Origin: Methanobacteriota archaeon
GTDB taxonomy: Archaea; Halobacteriota; Methanomicrobia; Methanomicrobiales; Methanoculleaceae
Reading direction: 5' to 3'
Assembly: GCA_016841955.1 (NCBI GenBank)
Contig: JAENYE010000001.1
Location: 248,001 to 312,000 of the forward strand
DNA length: 64,000 nt
Position 1 is the first letter of the stretch, and each line of letters begins with the position of its first letter. The notes beneath the pieces were generated by a model. The model had not been told where the DNA came from. It did no database searches and worked only from the letters and a program-made list of their open reading frames with translations. Both the position numbers and the translations under genes were made by a program. Shown piece by piece: positions 42,921-51,705 of the stretch.

Positions 42921-44102
42921 GTGGTACTGCCGGCCGGCAGGGATACGACCGTCGCGGTCGCCGGGTGCGACGGCTATGGCCGGGACGAGGCCGACGCAGC
43001 CGTCCGCCGTGCGGTCGACCTCGCCGGCGGCATCGGGAGGTTCGTCTCGCCGGGACAGCAGGTTTTCCTCAAGCCAAACCTCCTGCAGGGGCAGGAGCCG
43101 GAACGGTGCGTCACCACCCACCCGGCGGTCGTCGCTGCCGTCGCCCGGCTCCTCGCGGAACACGGGTGCCGGGTCGTCATCGGCGACAGCCCCGGGGCCG
43201 GGATCGTCTACAGCGAGGCGAACCTGCGGCGGGCATACGCACGGTCCGGGTATGCGGCGGTGGCCGAAGAGACCGGCGCCGTCCTGAACTACGATACCGG
43301 CTCGCAGCTCGTCCCGTTCCCGGAGGGGGAGGTGATGAAGCAGTTCTCCATCATCACTCCCGCCGCAGAGGCCGACGCGATCGTGGTCGTCTCCAAGGCC
43401 AAAACCCATATGTGGACCCGGATGACCGGTGCCACGAAGAACCTCTTCGGGCTCATCCCGGGACTCGAGAAACCGGTCTTCCACTTCCGGTTCCAGGACG
43501 AGTACGCCTTCGGGAGGATGCTCGTCGACCTCAACGAGTGCATGAAGCCCCGGCTCCAGGTCGTGGATGCGGTCATGGCGATGGAGGGGGACGGGCCCCA
43601 GGCCGGCAGCCCGAAGAAGATCGGGGTGATCCTTGCCGGGAGTGACTGCTCGGCCGTGGACACCGTTCTCGCGCGGCTCATCGGCATGAACCCGCTCGAG
43701 ATCGGGAGCATCAGGAGCGCGGCCGCGCGCGGACTTCTCGATCCCGCGGAAGTCCGGACGGTCGGCGACGACCCGGCGGACTTCGCGGTCCCGGACTTCC
43801 GGAAACCCTCGACCTACGCCGGGGGCAGGACGGGCGTCTGGCGGCGGGTGATGCTCGCCGTCGTCCAGCGGTTCGGGAGGACCTACGCTCCCCGCCCCGG
43901 CGTGATCGCTCAATCGTGCATCGGTTGCCGGAAGTGCGAGCGGATCTGCCCCGTGCACGCGATCACCGTCAAGGAAGGCAGGGCGGCGATCGACCTTGCG
44001 CGCTGCATCCGGTGCTACTGCTGTCACGAGATGTGCACCGAGCACGCCATCGCCCTCTCCCGTGGCCTCACCGGAAAGCTTCTCGCCCGCCTGCTCGGGT
44101 GA
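42921..44102 (+). CDS. DUF362 protein with two 4Fe-4S ferredoxin motifs
   Basis: 393-residue iron-sulfur protein. DUF362 covers ~1-300 (QQVFLKPNLLQG near residue 47, SKAKTHMWTRMTGATKNLFG near 160, VDAVMAMEGDGPQAGSP), and a bacterial-ferredoxin domain follows: CIGCRKCERICP and CIRCYCCHEMCTEHAI near 330-380. Function unknown; electron transfer or metal-centre synthesis is a family-level guess. The GTG at 42921 is one base after the rnc stop, with GGGGGGAG upstream. The first in-frame ATG is far inside the domain. Confidence 0.85.
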   Translation: MVLPAGRDTTVAVAGCDGYGRDEADAAVRRAVDLAGGIGRFVSPGQQVFLKPNLLQGQEPERCVTTHPAVVAAVARLLAEHGCRVVIGDSPGAGIVYSEANLRRAYARSGYAAVAEETGAVLNYDTGSQLVPFPEGEVMKQFSIITPAAEADAIVVVSKAKTHMWTRMTGATKNLFGLIPGLEKPVFHFRFQDEYAFGRMLVDLNECMKPRLQVVDAVMAMEGDGPQAGSPKKIGVILAGSDCSAVDTVLARLIGMNPLEIGSIRSAAARGLLDPAEVRTVGDDPADFAVPDFRKPSTYAGGRTGVWRRVMLAVVQRFGRTYAPRPGVIAQSCIGCRKCERICPVHAITVKEGRAAIDLARCIRCYCCHEMCTEHAIALSRGLTGKLLARLLG

Positions 44103-44220
44103 GACGGTGAAAGGCTCCGTAGAAGACCTTGTCGGGGATCACACCCTCTCTCCCCACGTCAACTGAGCAGTATTCGGGATTTGGCTGACGCAGTTCTCTT
44201 CGGCCGCACACAGATCTCGA

Positions 44221-44304
44221 CTCACGCGAAGACGCGAAAAGACGCGAAGAACAGTTGGTGGGCATTGTATCCCCCTTCGCGGCCTTCGCGTCTTCGCGCG
44301 ATAC
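44221..44304. repeat. CGCGAAG-type palindromic repeat, copy 2
   Basis: CTCACGCGAAGACGCGAAAAG on the left and CTTCGCGTCTTCGCGCG on the right form an imperfect stem of about 20 bp around a 45-nt loop. It lies in the 339-bp gap between the DUF362 and HIT genes; the rest of that gap shows nothing recognisable. Confidence 0.78.
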
Positions 44305-44441
44305 CACATTGCTGACCCGACAGAGACCATGCCACTGGCCCTCATCGACAACCAGGTACGCTCCTGGGGTTGGTTGAAGCATTTCTACAGAGGCCGACGA
44401 AGCCAAAAGACTCATGAGGGAACAGGGAAAGAGCAGGGGCC

Positions 44442-44807
44442 ATGCCATGCCCGTTCTGCAACCCGGCCCCGGAAGATATCGTGGCGGCAAACGACCTCTG
44501 CTACGCCCGCTACGACATCCACCCGGTCAGTCCCGGCCACCTGCTCGTCATACCGTTCCGGCACGTGGCGAGTTACTTCGATACGACCGATGAAGAGAGA
44601 ATGGCGCTTGCCCGGCTCATCGACGACTGCAGGGCGCTCACCGACCGCGACCTCGCCCCCGACGGCTACAACATCGGCGTCAACGTCGGGGAGGTCGCGG
44701 GGCAGAACGTGATGCACGCCCACATCCACTTCATCCCGCGCTACCGGGGCGATCCGGGAGAGCACGGAGGAGGCGTGCGGGGCGTGATACCGTGCAAGCC
44801 GGAATAA
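44442..44807 (+). CDS. HIT family nucleotide-binding hydrolase
   Basis: 121-residue protein with the histidine triad HAHIHF near residue 91-96, preceded by the H-x-x-SPGHLLVIPFRH strand and NIGVNVGEVAGQNV. An N-terminal CPFC (residues 3-6) is the zinc pair seen in many HIT proteins. Members hydrolyse nucleotide phosphoramidates or Ap4A. It has no operon partner; the promoter is not obvious. Confidence 0.92.
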   Translation: MPCPFCNPAPEDIVAANDLCYARYDIHPVSPGHLLVIPFRHVASYFDTTDEERMALARLIDDCRALTDRDLAPDGYNIGVNVGEVAGQNVMHAHIHFIPRYRGDPGEHGGGVRGVIPCKPE

Positions 44808-44913
44808 CAGCGAAAACCGGCCTTTGGGCATAATTCCCGATGATGCTGTCGCGCCGGCGGACGCAGGGCAACGGCACCGGCGTCCATCGGCCGATACCCC
44901 GTGTGCTCATTTG

Positions 44914-44930
44914 GAATGATTAATTATGTA
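44914..44930 (+). promoter_or_regulatory. Promoter of ech operon
   Basis: ATGATTAATTATGTAAG, the only A/T-rich block in the 155-bp gap, lies about 35-45 bp before the echA GTG, leaving a short leader with GAGGGA as Shine-Dalgarno. Confidence 0.55.
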
Positions 44931-44962
44931 AGTAGGGCATAGTTACCTTACGAGGGACTTTA

Positions 44963-46867
44963 GTGCAGACGCTGCTCTTCCTAATACTATTTCCCATCCT
45001 CGTCGCGTGTCTTTTATTGTTCGTGAAACGGACGACATTGCGGTACGCGGTGGTCGCCCTCTCCGCTCTCGTTATCGGCGGGGCATCGATATACCTGCTT
45101 ATGCAGTATGCGCTCGAGGGCGCGGTCTACTTTGCCGCGCCCTCGGAGGCGGCCAGCCTCGCTATGGTGGCCATCGAGATGGGTCTCGCGCTCTTTATCG
45201 TCTACATGGGCGCAAAGTTCAAGAACTACCTGGCAATCGTGCTGGCCGTCGTCCAGGCGGCGCTGGTGGTATACCTCGAGACAACGTTTTCGGGGAACCT
45301 TCATGCGGTCAACAACCTCTTCATCGACCAGTTCTCCATCATCATGGCCCTGATCATAGGGATCATCGGGAGCCTCATAGCCGTATACGCGGTCAGGTAC
45401 ATGGAGACGTATCACCGCCACCACCCCGAGGTGCGCGACCGGCAGACGATGTTCTTCTTCGTCACCTTCGCCTTCCTCGCCGCGATGTTCGGCCTGGTCT
45501 TCTCCAACAACCTCATGTGGGTCTTCTTCTTCTGGGAGATCACCACCATCACATCGTTCCTGCTGATCGGTTACTCGGAGACCGAAGAGGCGACGAAAAA
45601 CGCCTTCCTTGCCCTGGTGATGAACCTCCTCGGCGGGGTCGCGTTCGTCGTGGCGCTCATCTTCCTCGCCGCAACCGAACCGGTGAGCGGGGGTATCGAT
45701 CTCGCCCGGGTGCTCGCTTCAGGGGACGCGGCCATCATCCTGATCCCGGCCGCCCTGATCGGGTTTGCCGGTATCACGAAGGCCGCGCTGATGCCCTTCT
45801 CCTCCTGGCTCCTCGGGGCGATGGTGGCCCCGACCCCGGTTTCGGCCCTGCTTCACTCGAGCACCATGGTCAAGGCCGGCGTCTACATTCTGGTCCGGTT
45901 CTCGCCGGTCTTTGCCGGGACGTTCACCGGGTTCTCCATCGGCCTCGTCGGCGGAGTGACCTTCGTCGTCGCGTCCGCAATAGCGATATCGCAGAGCAAC
46001 GCAAAACTGGTCCTCGCCTACTCGACGATAGCGAACCTCGGGCTGATAGCCGCCTGTGCGGGTGTCGGAAATTACATGCTCGTCTGGGCGGCGATCCTGC
46101 TGATTGTCTTCCACGCCGTCGCGAAGTCGCTCCTCTTCCTCGGGACCGGGGCAATCGAGCACCGGGTCGGGAGCCGGGACATCGAGGACATGGAGGGCCT
46201 GATCGTCCGGATGCCGAAGATGGCGGTGATGATGTTCATCGGGATCGCCGGTATGTTCCTTGCGCCGTTCGGCATGCTGATCTCCAAGTGGGCGGCGATC
46301 GAAGCGTTCGTCCAGGTCCCCTTCGGCCTGGTCTTCATCGCCATCCTCGCCTACGGGAGCGCCGTCACCGTCTTTTTCTGGGCGAAGTGGATGGGCAAAC
46401 TCGTCGCGGTCACCCGGGAGACAGAGCGGGTCGAGAAGGGGTTCTTCGAGGAGCCCTGGGCTCCCCTCTACATCATCACCGGCCTCGTGATAGCGACTGT
46501 CCTCCTCTTCCCGGTCATATCCTCGACGCTGATTGAGCCCTACGTCCTTGCCATCTACGGGGTTACGGCACGCCTCGCGCAGGCGAACGTCGGCATCATG
46601 CTCCTGATGATAGCCCTGCTCCTGATCCTCCCCGTCTCGTTCCTCCTCTTCCGGAGGAGCGCAAAGCACCTCCCGGCCTATATGGGCGGGAGGCCCGCAA
46701 CGCCGGACCTGCACTTCGCCGGGTCCCTCGGCCTGACCCGGGAGGTCCAGACGCGGAACTACTACCTCACCGAATACTTCGGCGAGGCAAAACTCTTCCT
46801 CCCGGGAGCAGTGGTCTGCACCATCCTGATCCTTGCATCATGGGTCCTCGCAGGGGTGGCCCTATGA
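44963..46867 (+). CDS. echA: Ech hydrogenase subunit A, proton-pumping NuoL/MrpA-like subunit
   Basis: 634-residue integral membrane protein with about 16 transmembrane helices, homologous to NuoL and MrpA antiporter subunits. The core motif MWVFFFWEITTITSFLLIGYSETEEATKNAF holds the conserved Glu, and KAALMPFSSWLLGAMVAPTPVSALLHSSTMVKAGVYIL the Lys/His relay. It is the main ion-translocating subunit of Ech. The GTG start has GAGGGA 8 nt upstream. The stop overlaps echB (ATGA). Confidence 0.93.
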   Translation: MQTLLFLILFPILVACLLLFVKRTTLRYAVVALSALVIGGASIYLLMQYALEGAVYFAAPSEAASLAMVAIEMGLALFIVYMGAKFKNYLAIVLAVVQAALVVYLETTFSGNLHAVNNLFIDQFSIIMALIIGIIGSLIAVYAVRYMETYHRHHPEVRDRQTMFFFVTFAFLAAMFGLVFSNNLMWVFFFWEITTITSFLLIGYSETEEATKNAFLALVMNLLGGVAFVVALIFLAATEPVSGGIDLARVLASGDAAIILIPAALIGFAGITKAALMPFSSWLLGAMVAPTPVSALLHSSTMVKAGVYILVRFSPVFAGTFTGFSIGLVGGVTFVVASAIAISQSNAKLVLAYSTIANLGLIAACAGVGNYMLVWAAILLIVFHAVAKSLLFLGTGAIEHRVGSRDIEDMEGLIVRMPKMAVMMFIGIAGMFLAPFGMLISKWAAIEAFVQVPFGLVFIAILAYGSAVTVFFWAKWMGKLVAVTRETERVEKGFFEEPWAPLYIITGLVIATVLLFPVISSTLIEPYVLAIYGVTARLAQANVGIMLLMIALLLILPVSFLLFRRSAKHLPAYMGGRPATPDLHFAGSLGLTREVQTRNYYLTEYFGEAKLFLPGAVVCTILILASWVLAGVAL

Positions 46868-47727
46868 ACTGGCTCATCGGGGCAGTCCTCTTCCTCATCC
46901 TCGCACCCGTCGCCGGCGGCCTCATCGCCGGTATCGACAGAAAGATCACCGCGCGGATGCAGGGGAGAGTCGGGCCGCCGCTCCTGCAGCCCTTCTACGA
47001 CGTCGGCAAACTCTTCGAGAAGGAGAACGTCGTCGTCACCACGGCGCAGAACTTCTACGTCCTCGTCTACCTGATCTTCATCGCCCTCTCCGGCGCGCTC
47101 TTCTTCGCGGGAGGGGACCTGCTCTTAATCGTCTTTGCATTCACGCTCGCCCACGTCTTCCTGGTGCTCGGGGCCTACGCGGTTCACTCGCCCTACAGCC
47201 ACATCGGAGCCGAGCGAGAGCTGATCCAGCTGATGGCCTACGAGCCGATGGTCATCCTTGCAGCCGTCGGGCTCTACATGGTCACGAACAGTTTCTACGT
47301 CGCCGATATCGCCGCCACGACCGTGCCGGCCATCCTCTACCTCCCCGGCGTCTTCCTGGGCTTTGCGACCATCCTGACGATCAAACTCAGGAAGTCTCCC
47401 TTCGACATCTCGACGTCGCACCACGCGCACCAGGAGATCGTCAAGGGCATCACGACGGAGTTCTCGGGCTCCACGCTCGCCCAGGTCGAGATCGCCCACT
47501 GGTACGAGAACGTCTTCCTCCTCGGGTTCGTCTACCTCTTCTTCAGCTGGAACCCGGTGATCGGGGTTGTTGCGGTCGCGATCACCTACGCAGCCGAGAT
47601 ATTCATCGACAACGTCACTGCGCGGGTGCGGTGGCAGGCAGCACTGAAGAGCGGGTGGCTTGCGGCGGGGATCCTCGGCCTCGGGAACCTGGCGATCCTC
47701 TCCTATATGATGCTTGGGGGTGCATGA
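46864..47727 (+). CDS. echB: Ech hydrogenase subunit B, NuoH-like
   Basis: 287-residue membrane protein with about eight helices, NuoH/complex I subunit 1 homologue joining the membrane arm to the hydrogenase arm. GLIAGIDRKITARMQGRVGPPLLQPFYD near the N-terminus and KLRKSPFDISTSHHAHQEIVKG near residue 175 are diagnostic. It overlaps echA at the start and echC at the stop (ATGA). Confidence 0.95.
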   Translation: MNWLIGAVLFLILAPVAGGLIAGIDRKITARMQGRVGPPLLQPFYDVGKLFEKENVVVTTAQNFYVLVYLIFIALSGALFFAGGDLLLIVFAFTLAHVFLVLGAYAVHSPYSHIGAERELIQLMAYEPMVILAAVGLYMVTNSFYVADIAATTVPAILYLPGVFLGFATILTIKLRKSPFDISTSHHAHQEIVKGITTEFSGSTLAQVEIAHWYENVFLLGFVYLFFSWNPVIGVVAVAITYAAEIFIDNVTARVRWQAALKSGWLAAGILGLGNLAILSYMMLGGA

Positions 47728-48209
47728 GTACCATGGCATTCCTGAAGCGATCACCCTGGATCCTTCATTACGATGCGTCCAGCTGCAACGGGTGCGATAT
47801 CGAGGTGCTTGCGTGCCTGACACCGCTCTACGACGTGGAGCGGTTCGGCATCATCAACACCGGAAACCCGAAGCACGCTGATATCCTGCTGATCACCGGC
47901 GGGATCAACGAGTTGAACAAGGCGGTGGTCAGGAACCTCTACGAGCAGATGCCGGAGCCGAAAGTAGTCGTTGCGATCGGCGCCTGCGCCGCGACCGGCG
48001 GCATATTCCGGGAGTGCTACAACATCACGGGCGGCGTCGACAAGGTTATCCCCGTCGACGTCTATGTCCCGGGATGCGCGGCGAGGCCGGAACAGATCAT
48101 CGACGGTGTCGTAACGGCGCTCGGGATCCTCGAAGAGAAACGGATGAAGATGTCGGGGGCAGCGCAGACAAAGGAAGAAACACGGCATGCGGTAGGTGAG
48201 AGCACATGA
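47724..48209 (+). CDS. echC: Ech hydrogenase subunit C, small subunit
   Basis: 161-residue NuoB-like small subunit carrying one [4Fe-4S] cluster proximal to the NiFe site: SCNGCDIEVLACLTP, then GACAATGGIF and VPGCAARPEQI give the four cysteines. The first ATG (47724) overlaps the echB stop; the second Met (47733) is also possible. Its C-terminal 25 residues are polar and extend past the family core. The stop overlaps the echD start. Confidence 0.94.
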   Translation: MSTMAFLKRSPWILHYDASSCNGCDIEVLACLTPLYDVERFGIINTGNPKHADILLITGGINELNKAVVRNLYEQMPEPKVVVAIGACAATGGIFRECYNITGGVDKVIPVDVYVPGCAARPEQIIDGVVTALGILEEKRMKMSGAAQTKEETRHAVGEST

Positions 48210-48586
48210 CGGTTAACGAAGAGCAGACTACCATCAGCGTCGCGCTGGAGGACCTCGTACGGGAGGTCGAAGGGCTCCATGCCGGCGGATACCGCCTCGT
48301 CCAGATCGGGTGCACGGACATCGGCGGGGCCTACGAGGTCAACTACTCGTTCGACAAGGACTACCAGTTCAAAAACCTCCGCCTGACGGTGGGGCCGGAG
48401 ACGGAGGTCCCGAGCGTCTCCGGGATCTACTGGGGCGCGTTCGTCTACGAGAACGAGATGCACGACCTCTTCGGGATCCCGGTGACCGGGATCAATATCG
48501 ATTTCAAAGGAACGTTCATCAAGACGGCGGAGAAGTATCCGTTCAGTGTCACGAGGCTGGGAGGTGACCGATGCCGGAACGCATAG
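48206..48586 (+). CDS. echD: Ech hydrogenase subunit D, NuoC-like
   Basis: 126-residue NuoC-like subunit without cofactors. The segment VPSVSGIYWGAFVYENEMHDLFGI with the ENEMHDLFG motif is diagnostic of this family. It starts in an ATGA overlap with echC, and its last residues overlap the start of echE by 16 bp in another frame. Confidence 0.9.
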   Translation: MTVNEEQTTISVALEDLVREVEGLHAGGYRLVQIGCTDIGGAYEVNYSFDKDYQFKNLRLTVGPETEVPSVSGIYWGAFVYENEMHDLFGIPVTGINIDFKGTFIKTAEKYPFSVTRLGGDRCRNA

Positions 48587-49650
48587 TCGTGCCGTTCGGG
48601 CCGCAGCACCCGGTGCTGCCGGAGCCGATCCACGTCGACCTCGTCCTCGAGGACGAGAAGGTGGTGGAAGCGATCCCCTCCATCGGCTACATCCACCGGG
48701 GGCTCGAACAGCTCGTGCAGAAGCGCGAGTACACCGAGTACGTTTACGTGGCCGAGCGGATCTGCGGGATCTGCAGTTTCATGCACGCCCTCTGCTACAG
48801 CCAGGGCGTCGAGCAGATCATGGGGATCGAGGTCCCCGACCGGGCAAAATACCTCCGGACGATCTGGTCGGAGTGCTCGCGTCTCCACTCGCACCTCCTC
48901 TGGCTCGGGCTCTTTGCGGACGGGATGGGCTTTGAGAACCTCTTCATGCGGTCCTGGCAGCTCCGGGAGAGCGTGCTCGACGTGCTCGAAGACACCACCG
49001 GGGGCAGGGTCATCCAGGGCACCTGCAAGGTCGGCGGGGTCAGGCGCGACATCGGGCAGGAGAAGCTCGACGAGATGCACCACACACTCGATCCCTTCGA
49101 GCAGCAGTGCCGGGACCTCGGTGATGTCTTCTTGAATGACGAGACGGTGAAGTACCGCCTCCAGGGGCTCGGGGTCATCGGAAAGGACGAGGCCTATGCC
49201 CTCGGCGCGGTCGGGCCGACCGCGAGAGGAAGCGGGGTCCCGGTGGACATCCGGGAGACCGGCTACGCTGCCTATGGAGATCTCGGCTTCAAACCCGTCG
49301 TCGAGACCGCCGGGGACTGCTACGCCCGATGCGCCGTCAGGGTCAAGGAGGTCTATGCCTCCATCGACCTGATCCGGCGGGCGATCGACGGGATGCCCGA
49401 AGGACCGCTCGACGTGAAGGTGAAGGGGACGCCGGACGGCGAGTACTTCTCCCGCGTGGAGCAGCCCCGGGGCGAGGTCATCCACTACCTGCGGGGCGAC
49501 GGCACGAAACACCTCGCCCGGGCACGTATCAGGACGCCGACGCTCGCGAACATCCCGATGCTGGTGAAGATGCTCCCCGGCGCCCAGCTTGCGGACGTCC
49601 CGGTCGTGGTCCTCTCGATCGACCCCTGCATCAGCTGCACGGAGAGGTGA
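48571..49650 (+). CDS. echE: Ech hydrogenase subunit E, NiFe large subunit
   Basis: 359-residue catalytic subunit with both NiFe ligand pairs: RICGICSF near residue 64 and DPCISCTER at the very C-terminus. Unlike most NiFe large subunits, the stop codon follows immediately after the C-terminal motif (DPCISCTER, then TGA), so there is no peptide to be removed by a maturation protease. Ech uses H2 to reduce ferredoxin, driven by the ion gradient, in support of CO2 reduction by Fwd. Full length. Confidence 0.96.
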   Translation: MPERIVVPFGPQHPVLPEPIHVDLVLEDEKVVEAIPSIGYIHRGLEQLVQKREYTEYVYVAERICGICSFMHALCYSQGVEQIMGIEVPDRAKYLRTIWSECSRLHSHLLWLGLFADGMGFENLFMRSWQLRESVLDVLEDTTGGRVIQGTCKVGGVRRDIGQEKLDEMHHTLDPFEQQCRDLGDVFLNDETVKYRLQGLGVIGKDEAYALGAVGPTARGSGVPVDIRETGYAAYGDLGFKPVVETAGDCYARCAVRVKEVYASIDLIRRAIDGMPEGPLDVKVKGTPDGEYFSRVEQPRGEVIHYLRGDGTKHLARARIRTPTLANIPMLVKMLPGAQLADVPVVVLSIDPCISCTER

Positions 49651-49657
49651 AGACGGA

Positions 49658-50056
49658 ATGGGAATTTTTCAGATGACAAAGACGGTTCTCCGGAACCTTG
49701 CAGGAGGGCCTGTCACCAGGCAGTATCCGGCGGTCCCGGCGCGGACATGCCCCCTCACCCGGGGACACGTCACCATCGACCCGGCCACGTGCCGCTCCTG
49801 CGGCCTCTGCTCGCGGCGATGCCCGTGCGAGGCGATCCGCATCGAGAAGGAGGAGAAGGTCTGGGAGATCGACCGCATGCGGTGCATCGCCTGCGGCGAC
49901 TGCGTCGAGGGGTGCCCGTTCGGGAGCCTCACGATGGAGCAGGAATACCTCCCGCCGGTGGTGGAGCATGTGGTGGAGCGCCACACCATCACCTACGTGA
50001 AACCCGAGAAACCCGAGAAGAAACCGAAGGAAGAGAGCGCCGGCGAGAGCGCGTGA
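49658..50056 (+). CDS. echF: Ech hydrogenase subunit F, 2[4Fe-4S] protein
   Basis: 132-residue NuoI-like electron-transfer subunit. CRSCGLCSRRCPCEAI and CIACGDCVEGCPFGSL each bind a [4Fe-4S] cluster; the first group contains an extra Cys after the Pro. The C-terminal tail is Lys/Glu-rich (KPEKPEKKPKEES). The start ATG 49658 has GAGAGGTGA upstream. Last gene of echABCDEF, followed by a palindromic repeat. Confidence 0.94.
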   Translation: MGIFQMTKTVLRNLAGGPVTRQYPAVPARTCPLTRGHVTIDPATCRSCGLCSRRCPCEAIRIEKEEKVWEIDRMRCIACGDCVEGCPFGSLTMEQEYLPPVVEHVVERHTITYVKPEKPEKKPKEESAGESA

Positions 50057-50117
50057 GGATGGGGGCCGGGGCCTTGAATCCCCGGCAGGATCCTTTTTCC
50101 GAACATTTATAACAGAT

Positions 50118-50198
50118 AGCTCACGCGAAGCCGCGAAGAACGCGAAGGGGAGAAAGTCATTTGTCTTGGACTTGGCGGCTTCGCGGCTTCGCGTGAGA
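50118..50198. repeat. CGCGAAG-type palindromic repeat, copy 3
   Basis: A perfect 19-bp inverted repeat, CTCACGCGAAGCCGCGAAG (50120-50138) with its complement at 50179-50197, around a 40-nt loop. It lies between the convergent ends of echF and the disulfide oxidoreductase gene, where it could act as a bidirectional terminator. Confidence 0.85.
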
Positions 50199-50221
50199 CC
50201 CACATGGCACGAGGACGCTTC

Positions 50222-51592
50222 TCACTTCCTTACCAGCGGATGCACCATGTGGATGATGTCGTAGATGCTGCTCGGGTAGGCCCACGGGATCGCGTCCAGC
50301 GTCAGGTCGTCCACCGTCAGGTTGTGCCTGATCGCGAGGGCGAAGATATTGATCACCTCCTCGACGTGCGGCCCGATGAGGTGGGCGCCGAGGATCCGGC
50401 GGGAGTCCTCGTCGACCAGGAGTTTGTAGCCGACGTGCCTCTGGCCGATGCTCCGGTTCGTGAAGCGTGCCGAGAGGTCGCCGGCGTTGACGACGTACGG
50501 TATCCCCTTCTCCTTCGCCGCTTCTTCCGTGAGCCCGACGGACGCGAGGGGTGGAGTCGTGAAGACGGCGCTCGGGACGACGGAGTAGTCCGCGACCCGG
50601 GCGTTGCCGCCCAGGATGTTGTCGACCACGATGTGGGCATCCATCACCGCCACCGGCGTCAGCTGCAGGCTTTTCTGGTTCGCATCGCCGGCCACGTAGA
50701 CGGCAGGGTTTGAAACGCTCCGGAGGTGGTCGTCGACCACGATCCCCCGGCAGTCGGTCTCGACGTTTCCGGCCGCGAGGTCGAGGCCCTCGATCGCGGA
50801 GACCCTGCCGGCACCGTTGACGACCATATCGGCATCGAAGGTCTTCTCCTCCCCCTCCCTCCCGGCCCGCACCCGGAGACCGGCGGCGTTCCTCTCGATC
50901 GAGACAAGCGGCATATTCACCTGCACGTCGATCCCGATCTCCTCCGACGCCAGCACCAGCCGGTCGACGATATCGGGGTCGAACCCCTTCAAGACCCGCC
51001 CGCTCCGCTGGAGGATGGTCACCGCCGACCCGGCTCCGGCGGCAACGTGCGCGAACTCGAACGAGATGTAGCCTCCGCCGACGAAGACGATCCGTTCCGG
51101 GAGCGCCTCGAGGTAGAAGAAGTCGTCGCTCGAGGTCATGAGGTCCTCGCCAGGGACGTTCAGGGGGCGGGGGTGCGCGCCGGCGGCGATCACGATGTAC
51201 CGGGTCGTGAGCGCATTACCGTCGATCGTCAGCCGCTTTTCGCCGGCAAAGCGGGCAAATCCATGGTAGGTGTGAATTCCCGCCTTCCGGAAGCCCTCCT
51301 CCTTCCGCCGGGGAACGGGGTCGGTGAAGGTGCGCTCGAAGGCGACCAGCTGCGGCCAGTCGATCGAGACCTTCCCGGAAACCCCGTTCCCCAGCTGGTT
51401 ACGGACGCGGGCCACCGCCCCGGCGGCGCTGGCGAGCACCCTCTTCGGGACACAGCCCCGCAGGGCGCACGTCCCCCCGTAGTCCCGGTAATCGGTGATC
51501 GCTACCCGCATCCCGCCATTCCTGCAGTGCCAGGCGATGTCGGAACCGGCGACCCCGGTCCCGATAACGACGACGTCGTACTCCCGCTCCAT
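50222..51592 (-). CDS. Pyridine nucleotide-disulfide oxidoreductase (glutathione reductase/mercuric reductase type)
   Basis: 456-residue FAD enzyme. FAD motif VVVIGTGVAGSDIAWHCRNGG near residue 8, redox-active disulfide GGTCALRGCVPKRVL (Cys42, Cys47), NAD(P) motif VFVGGGYISFEFAHVAAG near 170, second FAD motif AVYVAGDANQK near 300. The C-terminal dimer domain lacks the His-x4-Glu active-site pair of lipoamide dehydrogenase or glutathione reductase (WAYPSSIYDII instead), so the acceptor differs. No lipoate or thiol pathway genes nearby. The physiological substrate is unknown. Confidence 0.87.
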   Translation of the reverse strand: MEREYDVVVIGTGVAGSDIAWHCRNGGMRVAITDYRDYGGTCALRGCVPKRVLASAAGAVARVRNQLGNGVSGKVSIDWPQLVAFERTFTDPVPRRKEEGFRKAGIHTYHGFARFAGEKRLTIDGNALTTRYIVIAAGAHPRPLNVPGEDLMTSSDDFFYLEALPERIVFVGGGYISFEFAHVAAGAGSAVTILQRSGRVLKGFDPDIVDRLVLASEEIGIDVQVNMPLVSIERNAAGLRVRAGREGEEKTFDADMVVNGAGRVSAIEGLDLAAGNVETDCRGIVVDDHLRSVSNPAVYVAGDANQKSLQLTPVAVMDAHIVVDNILGGNARVADYSVVPSAVFTTPPLASVGLTEEAAKEKGIPYVVNAGDLSARFTNRSIGQRHVGYKLLVDEDSRRILGAHLIGPHVEEVINIFALAIRHNLTVDDLTLDAIPWAYPSSIYDIIHMVHPLVRK

Positions 51593-51705
51593 AGTGAGGC
51601 TCCGGTCGCCACAGACCAGTATAAAGGTTTACCCGGCAGGGAGGGCACGGGGCGCGAGCCTGTGAGGTCGCAGCACGACCGGATGCCGGAGAAAGGCACG
51701 GGAGG

